Position numbers and translations under genes: made by a program | The notes under the pieces: model-generated | Told to the model about the DNA's origin: nothing | Databases searched by the model: none | The model's input: the letters and a program-made list of their open reading frames with translations, nothing else | DNA from: Saccharothrix longispora | Lineage (GTDB): Bacteria; Actinomycetota; Actinomycetes; Mycobacteriales; Pseudonocardiaceae | Length of the DNA: 64,000 nt | Reading direction: 5' to 3' | Assembly: GCF_030852425.1 (NCBI RefSeq) | Contig: NZ_NSDM01000004.1 | Span: forward strand, 124,001-188,000 | Part shown: positions 16,658-25,652 of the stretch, piece by piece | How the letters are laid out: every line of letters starts with the position of its first letter | How positions within the stretch are numbered: the first letter of the stretch is position 1

Positions 16658-19600
16658 TCACCGGCAGGGCGGCTCGTAGTCCAGTTGCGGCAGGTGCTCC
16701 CGCCACTCCTCCTCCGGCAGCACGCCCCGCGTCTTCGCGCAGATCCGCTCCTCGGCGTGCGACTGGTCGAGGTCCCACACCCGGACCGTGCTGTCCGTGC
16801 TGGTCGAGCCCAGCCGGGTGCCGTCCGGCGAGAACTCCAGGTCGCGCAGCGCGCCGTCGTGCCCGGTCAGCGACTGCCCCAGCGACGCCGGCCGCAGCGG
16901 GGTGCGCACGTTCCACAGCCGGATCGTGCGGTCGCCGCCGCCGGACGCCAGGACCCGCCCGTCCGGGCTGAACTCGACCGCGACCACGCTCTCCACGTGC
17001 CCGGTGATCGGCGCCCCGATCTGCCGGACCCGGTCCGGCGACGTCAGGTCCCACAGCCGGATCGAGCTGTCGTCGCCCGCGGTCACCAGGGTCCGCCCGT
17101 CGGGGCTGATGTCGCCGGCGCGCACCGCGCCCGAGTGGCCCCGCAACGGCTGCCCCAGCGGTTGCGCGCCGGCCGGGTCGGCGGTGCCCCACAGCCGCAC
17201 GGTCTGGTCCGCGCCCGCCGTGACCAGGGTGCGGTCGTCGGGGGTGAACCCCGCGTAGTAGACGTACCCCTCGTGCCCGACGAGCGGTTCGCCGAGCCTC
17301 CTCGGGTGTTCCCGGTCGCCGATGTCCCACAGCTGCACGGTCTTGTCGTCGTGCCCGGTGAGCAGCACCCGGCCGGAGTGGCTGAACGCCACCGGCGAGC
17401 TGTACCGGGTGCCCAGCTCGACCGGCAGGCCCAGCGAGCGGGGTCGCGCCGGGTCGGCGAGGTCCCACAGCCGCACCACCTTGTCGCTGGCGGTGGCGAG
17501 CGTGCGGCCGTCGTCGCTGATCGCCGTCGCCCACACCGGCGCGCCGTGGTCCACGACGCCGACAGCGGTCGTGCCCCCCGGCGCGCCGGTGTCCCACACC
17601 CGCACCAGCCGGTCCTCGCCCGCCGACACGACGTACCGGCCGTCGGGGGTGAACAGGGGGCCGGTGGTGCGCGCGGCGTGGCCCACGAGCACGTCCCGCG
17701 GCAGGGACCACAGCCGCACGACGGCGTCGTTGCTGCCGGTGGCCAGGGTGCGCCCGTCCGGGCTGAACGACACCGCGTACACGGGTCCGCCGCGGCTGCC
17801 CAGGGGTTGGCCGAGCTCCAGCGGGTGCGCGGGGTCGGTGACGTTCCACAGCCGGGTCGTGCCGTCCGAGCTGGCCGACGCCAGCACCCGGCCGTCCGGG
17901 CTGAACGCCACCGACCACACGCCGTTGGTGTGCTCGGTCATCGGCCTGCCGAGCGCGTGCGGCACGGCCGGGTCGGCCACGTCGTACAGCCGCACGGACC
18001 AGTCCTCGCTGCCCGCCGCCAGCACCCGGCCGTCCGGGCTGAACGCGAGCGAGCGGACGATGTTGTCGAACCCGGAGATCGGGTCGCCGAGCTGCTTCGG
18101 GTGCGCGGGGTCGCGCACGTCGAACAGCACCGCGGTCCGGTCGTCGCCGCCGGTGGCGAGCAGCGTGCCGTCCGGGCTGAACGCCACCGAGCGCACCTGC
18201 CCGGTGTGCCCGCCCAGGGGGGTGCCGAGCCGGGCAGGGTGCGCCGGGTCGCCCACGTCCCACAGCCTGGCCGTGTGGTCGGCGTTCGCCGTGACCAGCG
18301 TCTTCGAGTCCGGGGTGAACGCGAGCAGGTAGATGGTGCCGTTCCCGCCGAGCAGCGGCTCGCCCAGGGAACGCGGGTGCGCCGGGTCGCCCACGTCCCA
18401 CAGCCGCAGGGTCCCGTCGTCGCCCGCGGTCGCCAGCGTCCGCCCGTCGGGGGAGAACACCGCCGAGGTCACCCAGCTCTGGTGGCCGATCAGGGGCGAC
18501 CCGAGGGCCTTCGGGTCGTCCGGGTCCCGCAGGTCCCACAGCCGCACGGTGTCGTCGTAGCTGGCCGAGGCCAGCGTCTTCCCGTCCGGGGAGAACGACG
18601 TCAGGTAGACCGCGCCGGTGTGCCCCGCCAGCGGGGCGGCCAGCGGCGACGACTGCGTGGACAGCAGCCGCGTCCGCACCTCCTGGTCGTCGGGGCGCAT
18701 CCGGTGCGCCACCAGGTCGAACTGCGCGGACAGCGACGGGTCGCTCTCGCGCAACCGGTCGGCCTCGGCGACGACCTGCCGGAACACCGCGTCGTCGCGC
18801 TGCCGCACGGCCAGCACCGCGGCGGTGCCCGCGATGACCGCCAGCACGACGACGCACGCCACCGCCGCGCGCCTGGCCCACGCGGCGCGCCTGCGGTGCT
18901 GCGTGGAGACGGCCAGGAAGTCCTGCGCGGTGCCGGTGAGGCCCTCGGGACCGGCCGCGCCCGCCCAGTGCCGCGCCGTCTCCAGCCGCGCGCCCCGGTA
19001 GAGCAGCGACGAGTCGCGGTCCTGCGCCGCCCACGTCGCCGCGTCCTCCTCCAGCCGCTGGCGCAGCAGCTGGCCCTCGCGGTCCTGGTCGATCCAGCTG
19101 CGCAGCCGGGGCCACGCCTGGAGCAGCGCCTCGTGCGTGATCTCCACCGACCCCGCGTCCAGCGTCACGAGCCGGGCGCGGGCCAGCACCTCCAGCGCCT
19201 CCTCGCCCGCAGCCCGGTCCGCGGCCTGCCCGACCAGCTCGTGCCGGGTGGAGCGGCGGCGCGTGTCCTGGGTGTCCTCGCCGATGCGGACCAGCCGCAG
19301 CAGCAGCGGGCGCGCCGCGTGCTGGGCGCCCGGCGCGAGGTCGGCCCACGCCCGTTCCGCGGTGGCCGCCACCGCGCCCTGGATGCCGCCCGCCGCCCGG
19401 TAGCCCGCGATGGTGAGCTTGCCGGACTGCCGCCGCTGCCACGTCGCCAGCAGCGCGTGCGACAGCAGCGGCAGCGCGCCCGCGTCGTACGCGCCCTGGC
19501 CGCCCCGGGGCTGCGCCCGCCCGCTGCGCACGCCCAGGTCGCGCAGCATCAGCTCGACCAGACCGGGCTCCAGCTGGAGCCCGGCGGCCCTCGCCGGGCG

Positions 19601-20719
19601 GGACACCGCCTCGCGCAGCTCCGCCGACGTCATCGGGCCGAGCACCATCTGCCGGTCCTGGAGCGCGTCGGCCAGCTCCGGGAACGCCAGGCACCGGCCG
19701 TAGAAGTCGGCCCGCACGCCCACCAGCACCAGCGCCGGGGCCGTGCCGCCGGGCACCGCGGGCGTGCACGCCACCGTGAGCGCCTGCACGAACACCTGCA
19801 CCCGGGCCTCGTCCGGGGACAGCGTGAACGCCTCCTCGAACTGGTCGACGACCACCACGACCCGCTCGGCGCCGTGCCGCGCCGCGTGCGCCGCGAACGC
19901 GGCCCGGATCTGGGCGGCGAACCGCATCACGCCCACCAGCGCCTGGCCGAGGTAGGTGTCCACCCCGCCCTGGCCGAACGCGGGGAACTCGGTGTCCGCC
20001 CCTTCCTGGCCGAATGCCAGGTCGAGGACGTCCGCCAATTCCGGGATCTCGCCCACCAATTCCCCGATGGGGTCCGCGCCGGGCGTGATGACGATCGCCG
20101 GCCATTTCTCCGAGCCCTCTATCGCGAGCGCGCCGTTGCGGATGGACGGGATGACGCCCGCGCCCACCAATGACGATTTCCCGGCGCCCGAGGCGCCGAC
20201 CAGCATCACTATTCCGCCGGTTTCCGCGGCACTGCCCATCCGGGACACGAGCGCGGCGGTGCTGCGTTCCCGGCCGAAGAACCAGTTCGAGTCCTCGCAC
20301 TGGAAGGCGGCCAGCCCCCGGTACGGGCACACGCCGATCCCGTCGGAGCTGGGCGGCTCCTCGGGCTCGCCCGTCGACACCGGGCTCGCCAGCGCCTCCT
20401 CCCACAGCCCGCGCCACGCGTCCAGGTCGTACAACCCGGCCACCGGGGGCTGCGGACGGGCCTTGCGGGCCTCGCCGATGAGGACTTCGAGGACTACCGA
20501 GAGTGCCGAGAACCGGGCCGGCACGTTGCGTCCGCGCCGCCAGTCGCTGACCCGCTGGGCGGTCGCCCGGACCGGCCTGCCGCGTTCGTCGGTGCGCCGC
20601 GCGCGGGACACGGACTCGGTCACCCGCTTCAGCGGAGGGTCGCCCGCCTCGGCGTAGAGCAGCGCGAACCGCTCGGCGAAGACGGTGCGGGGACCCGACC
20701 CCTGACCGGAACCAGCCAT
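16658..20719 (-). CDS. HTH-STAND NTPase with 14 WD40 repeats
   Basis: The 1353-residue protein begins with an HTH-like domain (residues 12-80, ending QRVSDWRRGRNVPARF). An nSTAND-type NTPase follows, with P-loop GASGAGKS at 175-182, Walker B VVVVVDQFEEAF near 300 and a winged-helix/helical region to about 620. One membrane helix lies near 640-660 (VVVLAVIAGTAAVLAV). I count 14 WD40 repeats, each with a SPDGR-L-T/S-G-D-VRLWD core, enough for two seven-bladed propellers. Such proteins are thought to be signal-sensing switches, some in conflict or defence; the ligand here is unknown. ATG 20719 was chosen because earlier in-frame codons add an unlike, Arg-rich leader. Confidence 0.88.
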   Translation of the reverse strand: MAGSGQGSGPRTVFAERFALLYAEAGDPPLKRVTESVSRARRTDERGRPVRATAQRVSDWRRGRNVPARFSALSVVLEVLIGEARKARPQPPVAGLYDLDAWRGLWEEALASPVSTGEPEEPPSSDGIGVCPYRGLAAFQCEDSNWFFGRERSTAALVSRMGSAAETGGIVMLVGASGAGKSSLVGAGVIPSIRNGALAIEGSEKWPAIVITPGADPIGELVGEIPELADVLDLAFGQEGADTEFPAFGQGGVDTYLGQALVGVMRFAAQIRAAFAAHAARHGAERVVVVVDQFEEAFTLSPDEARVQVFVQALTVACTPAVPGGTAPALVLVGVRADFYGRCLAFPELADALQDRQMVLGPMTSAELREAVSRPARAAGLQLEPGLVELMLRDLGVRSGRAQPRGGQGAYDAGALPLLSHALLATWQRRQSGKLTIAGYRAAGGIQGAVAATAERAWADLAPGAQHAARPLLLRLVRIGEDTQDTRRRSTRHELVGQAADRAAGEEALEVLARARLVTLDAGSVEITHEALLQAWPRLRSWIDQDREGQLLRQRLEEDAATWAAQDRDSSLLYRGARLETARHWAGAAGPEGLTGTAQDFLAVSTQHRRRAAWARRAAVACVVVLAVIAGTAAVLAVRQRDDAVFRQVVAEADRLRESDPSLSAQFDLVAHRMRPDDQEVRTRLLSTQSSPLAAPLAGHTGAVYLTSFSPDGKTLASASYDDTVRLWDLRDPDDPKALGSPLIGHQSWVTSAVFSPDGRTLATAGDDGTLRLWDVGDPAHPRSLGEPLLGGNGTIYLLAFTPDSKTLVTANADHTARLWDVGDPAHPARLGTPLGGHTGQVRSVAFSPDGTLLATGGDDRTAVLFDVRDPAHPKQLGDPISGFDNIVRSLAFSPDGRVLAAGSEDWSVRLYDVADPAVPHALGRPMTEHTNGVWSVAFSPDGRVLASASSDGTTRLWNVTDPAHPLELGQPLGSRGGPVYAVSFSPDGRTLATGSNDAVVRLWSLPRDVLVGHAARTTGPLFTPDGRYVVSAGEDRLVRVWDTGAPGGTTAVGVVDHGAPVWATAISDDGRTLATASDKVVRLWDLADPARPRSLGLPVELGTRYSSPVAFSHSGRVLLTGHDDKTVQLWDIGDREHPRRLGEPLVGHEGYVYYAGFTPDDRTLVTAGADQTVRLWGTADPAGAQPLGQPLRGHSGAVRAGDISPDGRTLVTAGDDSSIRLWDLTSPDRVRQIGAPITGHVESVVAVEFSPDGRVLASGGGDRTIRLWNVRTPLRPASLGQSLTGHDGALRDLEFSPDGTRLGSTSTDSTVRVWDLDQSHAEERICAKTRGVLPEEEWREHLPQLDYEPPCR

Positions 20720-21328
20720 CCGCGGCGTGCCTCCTCGGGTCCGGTCTTCCGGACCGGAAAACCGGGTGTGAGCGCGTGAACAGGTCATTCGTGGACCGGT
20801 GTTGCTCCAGGAAGTCCACCCTAACGACTCACGCTGACAAGGTGTGGAGGACGTTCCGGTGGCGTCGTCGAGTTGCGCGGAAGGACCGGTCGAAGTGGTT
20901 TCGCAGACAGTCGGCGCGAGTGGCGGCACATTCTCCGCTGAGGGGTCCTGGGGGTCCTCTCAGCGGACGGCACGGGACGTCCCCGGTCGGTGGAACGGTT
21001 CGGCGACCTGCCATGCCGACCACCACCGGGGGTGATCCGACCGGCGTCACGCCGGTCACGGCCCGTGAGGACCGGGAACCCCCCGGTGAAGCACGGGTCT
21101 GCCCGATCCTGAGGACCGTCGCGGACGGCCACCGCCGGGGTCGCGCCGAGGTGGGACTGGCCCTGCTGGCCAGGATCGCCGCCCCGGCGCGCGGCTAGCG
21201 CCCTCCCCGGGCGGCGGGACCGGGTCGCCAGGACCGGGTGCGCACAGCGCGGTGCGACCCGCCCGGCCCGCCACTCGATGTCGCATTTCCGCCAGCGGCG
21301 ACGGCCGCCGGTGCCGGATGCTGGACCG
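20720..21328. other. 609-bp divergent intergenic region with two dyads
   Basis: No convincing gene lies here. A 61-codon ORF at 21013-21198 has a weak start and no recognisable domain. Two structures stand out: a hairpin with 11-nt arms (20935-20945 and 20956-20966, one mismatch) and a perfect 9-nt dyad GACCGGCGT-C-ACGCCGGTC at 21039-21057. Both flanking genes point outward, so neither is an obvious terminator. The second may be an operator. Confidence 0.5.
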
Positions 21329-22846
21329 GTGCACGAAGACACGGAACGCTGCGTCCGGGCCGTCCGGTCGAAAGACGCCCGCTTCGACGGGTGGTTCTTC
21401 ACCGCGGTCCTGACGACCGGGATCTATTGCCGGCCGAGTTGTCCGGTGGCGCCGCCCAAGGCCGAGAACATGAGCTTCCACCCGAGTGCGGCGGCGGCCC
21501 AACAAGCGGGATTCCGCGCGTGCAAGAGGTGCCGTCCCGACGCGAGTCCCGGATCACCGCTGTGGAACCACCGCGCGGACGCCGTGGCCAAGGCGATGCG
21601 GCTCATCGCGGACGGCGTGGTCGACCGCGAGGGCGTGCCCGGCCTCGCCGCCGGGCTCGGCTACAGCGTGCGCCAGGTCGAGCGGCTGCTGCTCGCCGAA
21701 CTCGGCGCCGGACCGCTCGCGCTGGCCAGGGCGCAGCGCGCGCAGACCGCCCGGCTGCTCGTCGAGACCACGTCCCTGCCGATGGCGGAGGTGGCCCTGG
21801 CCGCCGGGTTCGCCAGCGTGCGGGCGTTCAACGACACGGTGCGCGAGGTGTTCGCCCTCTCGCCCACGGAACTGCGCGCCCGGCACCGGCCCGCGCCGGG
21901 AGGACCGGGGAGGGGCACGCCCGGCGTGCTGTCGCTGCGCCTGCCGTTCCGCGCGCCGCTGTGCCCCGACAACCTGTTCGGGCACCTCGCGGCCACCGGC
22001 GTGCCGGGGGTGGAGGAGTGGCGCGACGGCGCGTACCGGCGCACGCTCCGGCTCCCGCGCGGGCACGCCGCGGTGTCGCTGAGCCCCGGACCCGACCACG
22101 TGGCCTGCCGGCTGGCGCTGACCGACCTGCGCGACCTGTCGATCGCCATCGCCCGCTGCCGCCGCATGCTCGACCTGGACGCCGACCCGGTGGCCGTGGA
22201 CGAGCAGCTGCGCGAGGACCCGCTGCTGGCGCCGGTGGTGGACCGCGCGCCCGGGCGCCGGGTGCCGGGCACGGTCGACCCCGCCGAGTTCGCCGTCCGC
22301 GCCCTGCTCGGCCAGCAGGTGTCCACCGCCGCCGCCCGCACGCACGCCGGCAGGCTGGTCGCGGCGGTCGGCGACCCCGTGGACGTCGACCACGCGGACG
22401 GCGGCCCGGTGGACGGCGGCCCGGTGGACGGCGGCGGCCTCACCCACCTGTTCCCGACGCCGGAGGCGCTGGCCGGGATCGACCCGGGGACCCTGGCCGT
22501 GCCGCGGTCGCGCCGGGCGGCGTTCCACGCGCTCGTCACGGCGCTCGCGGACGGCTCGCTCGACCTCGGGGTCGGCGCGGACTGGGCGAAGGCCCGCGCC
22601 GACCTGCTCGCGCTGCCCGGCATCGGGCCGTGGACGGTCGAGGTGATCGCGATGCGCGCGCTCGGCGACCCGGACGCGTTCATCCCCACCGACCTGGGCA
22701 TCCGGTACGCCGCCCGCGACCTCGGCCTGCCCGACACGCCCGCCGCGCTGGTGCGGCGGGCGGAGGCGTGGCGCCCGTGGCGCGCCTACGCCGTCCAGTA
22801 CCTCTGGGCCACCGGTGACCACGCGGTCAACCGGCTGCCCGCCTGA
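21329..22846 (+). CDS. Ada-AlkA fusion: alkylation-response regulator and DNA glycosylase
   Basis: The 505-residue protein joins an Ada N-terminal half to AlkA. The Ada zinc cysteines are C34, C38, C65 and C68, with the same spacing as E. coli Ada; C34 corresponds to the phosphotriester methyl acceptor. An AraC-type HTH follows (about residues 75-185). The C-terminal 300 residues are 3-methyladenine glycosylase II, with HhH motif LLALPGIGPWTVEVIAMRAL and the catalytic Asp in PTDLGI. A DGGPV repeat lies in a loop near residue 357. Start GTG 21329 places the first Cys correctly. It is followed 20 bp later by ogt, so this is an adaptive-response operon. Confidence 0.93.
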   Translation: MHEDTERCVRAVRSKDARFDGWFFTAVLTTGIYCRPSCPVAPPKAENMSFHPSAAAAQQAGFRACKRCRPDASPGSPLWNHRADAVAKAMRLIADGVVDREGVPGLAAGLGYSVRQVERLLLAELGAGPLALARAQRAQTARLLVETTSLPMAEVALAAGFASVRAFNDTVREVFALSPTELRARHRPAPGGPGRGTPGVLSLRLPFRAPLCPDNLFGHLAATGVPGVEEWRDGAYRRTLRLPRGHAAVSLSPGPDHVACRLALTDLRDLSIAIARCRRMLDLDADPVAVDEQLREDPLLAPVVDRAPGRRVPGTVDPAEFAVRALLGQQVSTAAARTHAGRLVAAVGDPVDVDHADGGPVDGGPVDGGGLTHLFPTPEALAGIDPGTLAVPRSRRAAFHALVTALADGSLDLGVGADWAKARADLLALPGIGPWTVEVIAMRALGDPDAFIPTDLGIRYAARDLGLPDTPAALVRRAEAWRPWRAYAVQYLWATGDHAVNRLPA

Positions 22847-22866
22847 ACCCGACCGGAGAACACGAC

Positions 22867-23403
22867 GTGAAGACCCACACGACGATCGACAGCCCCGTGG
22901 GCGTCCTGACGCTCGTCGCCACCGGCGGCGTGCTGTGCGGCCTCTACATGACCGACCAGCGCCACCGGCCCGCGCAGGAGTCGTTCGGCGTCGAGGACCC
23001 CTCGTGCTTCGACGAGGCCACCGCGCAGCTGGGCGAGTACTTCGCGGGCCGGCGGACCTCGTTCGACCTGCCGCTGGAGCTGATCGGCACGCCGTTCCAG
23101 CGCACCGTCTGGCGCGCGCTGCTCGACATCCCCTACGGGGAGACCGTGTCCTACGGCGAGCTGGCCGCCGTGCTGGGCCGGCCGTCCGCGGCGAGGGCGG
23201 TCGGCCTGGCCAACGGCAAGAACCCGGTCGGCGTGATCGTGCCGTGCCACCGCGTCGTCGGGTCCACCGGCGACCTCACCGGCTACGGCGGCGGGCTGGC
23301 CCGCAAGCGGCAGCTGCTCGACTTCGAGCGCGGCGCGCGCGCCGACCACCTCCTGTTCCGACCCGACGGGGGACCCGCGCACCGACAAGTGCGTTTGTCT
23401 TGA
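22867..23403 (+). CDS. ogt: O6-methylguanine-DNA methyltransferase
   Basis: The 178-residue suicide alkyltransferase has the acceptor Cys in PCHRV (C127), preceded by the DNA-binding helix region RPSAARAVGLANGKNP. After the active site it has GYGGGLARKRQLLDFE. It removes methyl groups from O6-alkylguanine by transferring them to its own Cys. Start GTG 22867 follows the ada-alkA stop by 20 bp, so the genes are probably co-transcribed and induced by alkylation. The C-terminal tail overlaps the operator of the next gene. Confidence 0.93.
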   Translation: MKTHTTIDSPVGVLTLVATGGVLCGLYMTDQRHRPAQESFGVEDPSCFDEATAQLGEYFAGRRTSFDLPLELIGTPFQRTVWRALLDIPYGETVSYGELAAVLGRPSAARAVGLANGKNPVGVIVPCHRVVGSTGDLTGYGGGLARKRQLLDFERGARADHLLFRPDGGPAHRQVRLS

Positions 23404-23420
23404 CAGATTCACTTGTCGGT
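23381..23420. promoter_or_regulatory. 11-bp perfect dyad upstream of the ArsR-type gene
   Basis: ACCGACAAGTG (23381-23391) and CACTTGTCGGT (23410-23420) are exact inverted copies separated by 18 nt. A TTGACA lies between them at 23400-23405. The dyad begins inside the end of ogt and stops 14 bp before the ATG of the winged-helix regulator, so it is the likely autoregulatory operator of the three-gene operon. Confidence 0.7.
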
Positions 23421-23434
23421 GAGAGGGTTTCCCC

Positions 23435-24019
23435 ATGCTCGAAGTAGCGGTGATCGAGGACCCGGCCGCGGCCGAGGTCTCACTGGACCCGGTGCGGGTG
23501 AGGCTGCTGGCCGAACTGGCCGAGCCGAACTCGGCGACCACGCTGGCGGCCAAGGTGGGGCTGCCCCGGCAGAAGGTCAACTACCACCTGCGGACGCTGG
23601 AGCGGCACGGCCTGGTCGAACTCGCGGAGGAGCGCCGCAAGGGCAACATGACCGAGCGGGTCATGCGCGCCACGGCCGCGTCCTACGTGATCTCGCCGAC
23701 CGCGCTCGCCGCCGTGCAGCCCGACCCGGGGCGCTCGCCCGACCGGCTGTCGGCCCGCTGGCTGCTGGCCGTCGCGGCCCGCCTGGTCCGCGACGTGGGC
23801 ACCCTGATCACCGGCTCGACCAGGGCCGGCAAGCGGGCCGCGACCTTCGCGCTCGACGGCGAGGTCCGCTTCGCGTCCGCGGTCGACCGCGCGGCGTTCG
23901 CCGAGGAGCTCGCGGTCGCGGTCACCGGCCTGGTCGCCAAGTACCACGACGAGCGCGCCGAGGGCGGTCGCGCCCACCGCGTCGTCGTGGCCGTCCACCC
24001 CGACATCCCCGAGGAGTGA
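23435..24019 (+). CDS. ArsR-type winged-helix regulator
   Basis: The 194-residue protein has an N-terminal winged helix (VRLLAELAEPNSATTLAAKVGL, recognition helix RQKVNYHLRTLERHGLVEL). A C-terminal domain of about 100 residues follows, without metal-binding cysteines. This type is usually paired with SRPBCC/AHSA1 proteins, as here (next gene 2 bp downstream). It probably represses its own operon through the dyad just upstream. The inducer is not known. Confidence 0.85.
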   Translation: MLEVAVIEDPAAAEVSLDPVRVRLLAELAEPNSATTLAAKVGLPRQKVNYHLRTLERHGLVELAEERRKGNMTERVMRATAASYVISPTALAAVQPDPGRSPDRLSARWLLAVAARLVRDVGTLITGSTRAGKRAATFALDGEVRFASAVDRAAFAEELAVAVTGLVAKYHDERAEGGRAHRVVVAVHPDIPEE

Positions 24020-24021
24020 CG

Positions 24022-24762
24022 ATGGGTCACGCGTTCACGTCGGCAGACGAGGAGGAGCTGCCCGGCGTCACGCCCGAGCAGGTGTGGGAGGCCATCGCGA
24101 CCGGCCCCGGCATCGACTCGTGGTTCATGGGCGTCAACGAGGTCGAGCCGGGGGTGGCGGTGGAGCAGGCCTTCGGCGCGTACCGACCGCGCCACCCGAT
24201 CACCGCGTGGGAGCCGGGCGAGCGCCTCGCCTACGGCGGCGAGGAGGAACCCGACGGCCGGTTCGTCGCCTACGAGTTCCTGGTCGGGGCCCGCGAGCGG
24301 GGCAGCACGGTGCTGCGCGTGGTCACCAGCGGCTTCCTGCCCGGCGACGACTGGGCGGACGAGTTCGAGGCCATGACGGCCGGCGGGCAGATGTTCCGCC
24401 GGACCCTCGTCACCTACCTGCGGCACTTCGCCGGGCGCACCGCGCGCCCGCTCACCGCGCCGGGCCCCCGGGTGACCGACTGGCCCGCGCTGTGGGCGGC
24501 CCTGGGCCGGCGGCTCGGCCTCGACCGGGCGGCGCGGACCGGCGACGAGGTCGTGCTCGACGGCATGCCCGGCGTCGTGTACTTCGCCAACGGGCAGACG
24601 CTCGGCATCCGCACCGACGGCGCGCTCTACCGCTTCTTCCGGGGCGTGCCGGACACCGTGACGGCGATGCACCACGTGTTCACCGACGACCACCGCGACG
24701 AGCGGACCTGGTCGACCTGGCTGGGCGACCTCCTGGTCGCGACGACCCGCTCCGAGAACTGA
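24022..24762 (+). CDS. SRPBCC (AHSA1-like) domain protein
   Basis: The 246-residue protein opens with the START/AHSA1 pattern (TPEQVWEAIATGPGIDSWFMG, then ITAWEPGERLAYGGEE and TVLRVVTSGFL). A second half of about 90 residues (VVLDGMPGVVYFANGQTLGI) is less typical and may be a second ligand-binding half. Such proteins bind hydrophobic small molecules in a deep pocket; no enzymatic residue is evident. It is the middle gene of the ArsR-SRPBCC-hydrolase operon, 2 bp after the regulator. Confidence 0.82.
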   Translation: MGHAFTSADEEELPGVTPEQVWEAIATGPGIDSWFMGVNEVEPGVAVEQAFGAYRPRHPITAWEPGERLAYGGEEEPDGRFVAYEFLVGARERGSTVLRVVTSGFLPGDDWADEFEAMTAGGQMFRRTLVTYLRHFAGRTARPLTAPGPRVTDWPALWAALGRRLGLDRAARTGDEVVLDGMPGVVYFANGQTLGIRTDGALYRFFRGVPDTVTAMHHVFTDDHRDERTWSTWLGDLLVATTRSEN

Positions 24763-24771
24763 GGGAAGACG

Positions 24772-25566
24772 ATGGGCACGGTCCTCTCGAAGGACGGCAC
24801 GGAGATCGCGTACAGCCGGACCGGCTCCGGCCCCGCGCTGGTGGTCGTGGACGGCGCGATGTGCCACCGCGGGTTCGGCCCGTCGGCCGGGATCGCGAAA
24901 GCGCTTGCCGGGCACTTCACCGTCCACACCTACGACCGGCGCGGTCGGGGCGGGAGCGGCGGTGGCACCGAGCGCGACGTGCGGAAGGAGGTGGAGGACC
25001 TCGCGGCCGTGGTCGAGGAGGCCGGCGGGTCGGCGCACCTGTTCGGCATGTCCTCCGGCGGCACGCTGGTCGTCGAGGCCGCGCACCGGGGCGTTGCGGC
25101 GCGGCGGATCGCGGTCTACGAGTCGCCGATGACCCTGGACGGCACGCGCGCGCCGATGGACCCCGACCTGCCCGCGCGGGTCGACCGGGCGGTGGCCGAG
25201 GGGCGGCCGGGCGACGCGGTCAAGCTGTTCCTGCGCTACGTGGGCATGCCCGGCCCGATGGTCGCGCTGTTCCCGCTGCTGCCGGCGTGGAAGAAGCTCA
25301 AGGCCGTCGGGCACACCCTGCCCAACGACTTCGCGATCGTCGGCGAGTTCCAGCACGGCACCCCGCCCGCCGCGGACCGCTGGAAGGGCGCCGACGTGCC
25401 CGCCCTGGTGATCGCGGGCGGCAAGAGCCCGGAGCACCTGCGCAACGCGCAGCGCCACCTGGCCGAGGCCCTGCCCCAGGGCGAGCTGACCGTCCTCCCC
25501 GGACAGACGCACATGGTGAAGGCGGCCGTCACCGCGCCGGTGCTGCTGGACTTCTTCACCCGCTGA
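24772..25566 (+). CDS. Alpha/beta hydrolase of the ArsR operon
   Basis: This 264-residue alpha/beta hydrolase has its nucleophile elbow in GMSSGG (about residue 84) and the His in GQTHMVKA near the C-terminus. The usual acid position after strand 6 reads AGGKSPEHL, with no Asp, so the acid may be the Glu or be absent. No signal peptide is present. It follows the SRPBCC gene by 9 bp and ends before a strong terminator, completing the operon. The substrate cannot be inferred. Confidence 0.83.
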   Translation: MGTVLSKDGTEIAYSRTGSGPALVVVDGAMCHRGFGPSAGIAKALAGHFTVHTYDRRGRGGSGGGTERDVRKEVEDLAAVVEEAGGSAHLFGMSSGGTLVVEAAHRGVAARRIAVYESPMTLDGTRAPMDPDLPARVDRAVAEGRPGDAVKLFLRYVGMPGPMVALFPLLPAWKKLKAVGHTLPNDFAIVGEFQHGTPPAADRWKGADVPALVIAGGKSPEHLRNAQRHLAEALPQGELTVLPGQTHMVKAAVTAPVLLDFFTR

Positions 25567-25591
25567 CCGTCCACAGGGGACGGGCAGCCCC

Positions 25592-25643
25592 ACGACCGCG
25601 CCCGCCGCACCCGCCGCCCGGGGTGCGCGCGGGGCGCGGTCGT
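25592..25643. terminator. Two-tier hairpin between convergent genes
   Basis: Outer 12-nt arms ACGACCGCGCCC (25592-25603) and GGGCGCGGTCGT (25632-25643) are perfectly paired. An inner GCACCC/GGGTGC stem extends the structure. It lies between the hydrolase stop and the stop of the convergent methyltransferase gene. Confidence 0.8.
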
Positions 25644-25652
25644 CGGCGTCCG

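Noticed and set aside
16062..20819. A 1585-codon open frame on the minus strand covering the WD40 gene
   Set aside because: It is the out-of-frame shadow of the WD40 protein; only its last 165 codons (DUF2165) are real.
21013..21198. 61-codon ORF in the ada-alkA upstream gap
   Set aside because: Weak ribosome-binding site, no recognisable domain, and it overlaps the dyad at 21039-21057.
22390..22440. In-frame GACGGCGGCCCGGTG repeat inside ada-alkA as a recombination site
   Set aside because: Only two to three copies of a DGGPV loop codon block in a linker; simple slippage is sufficient.
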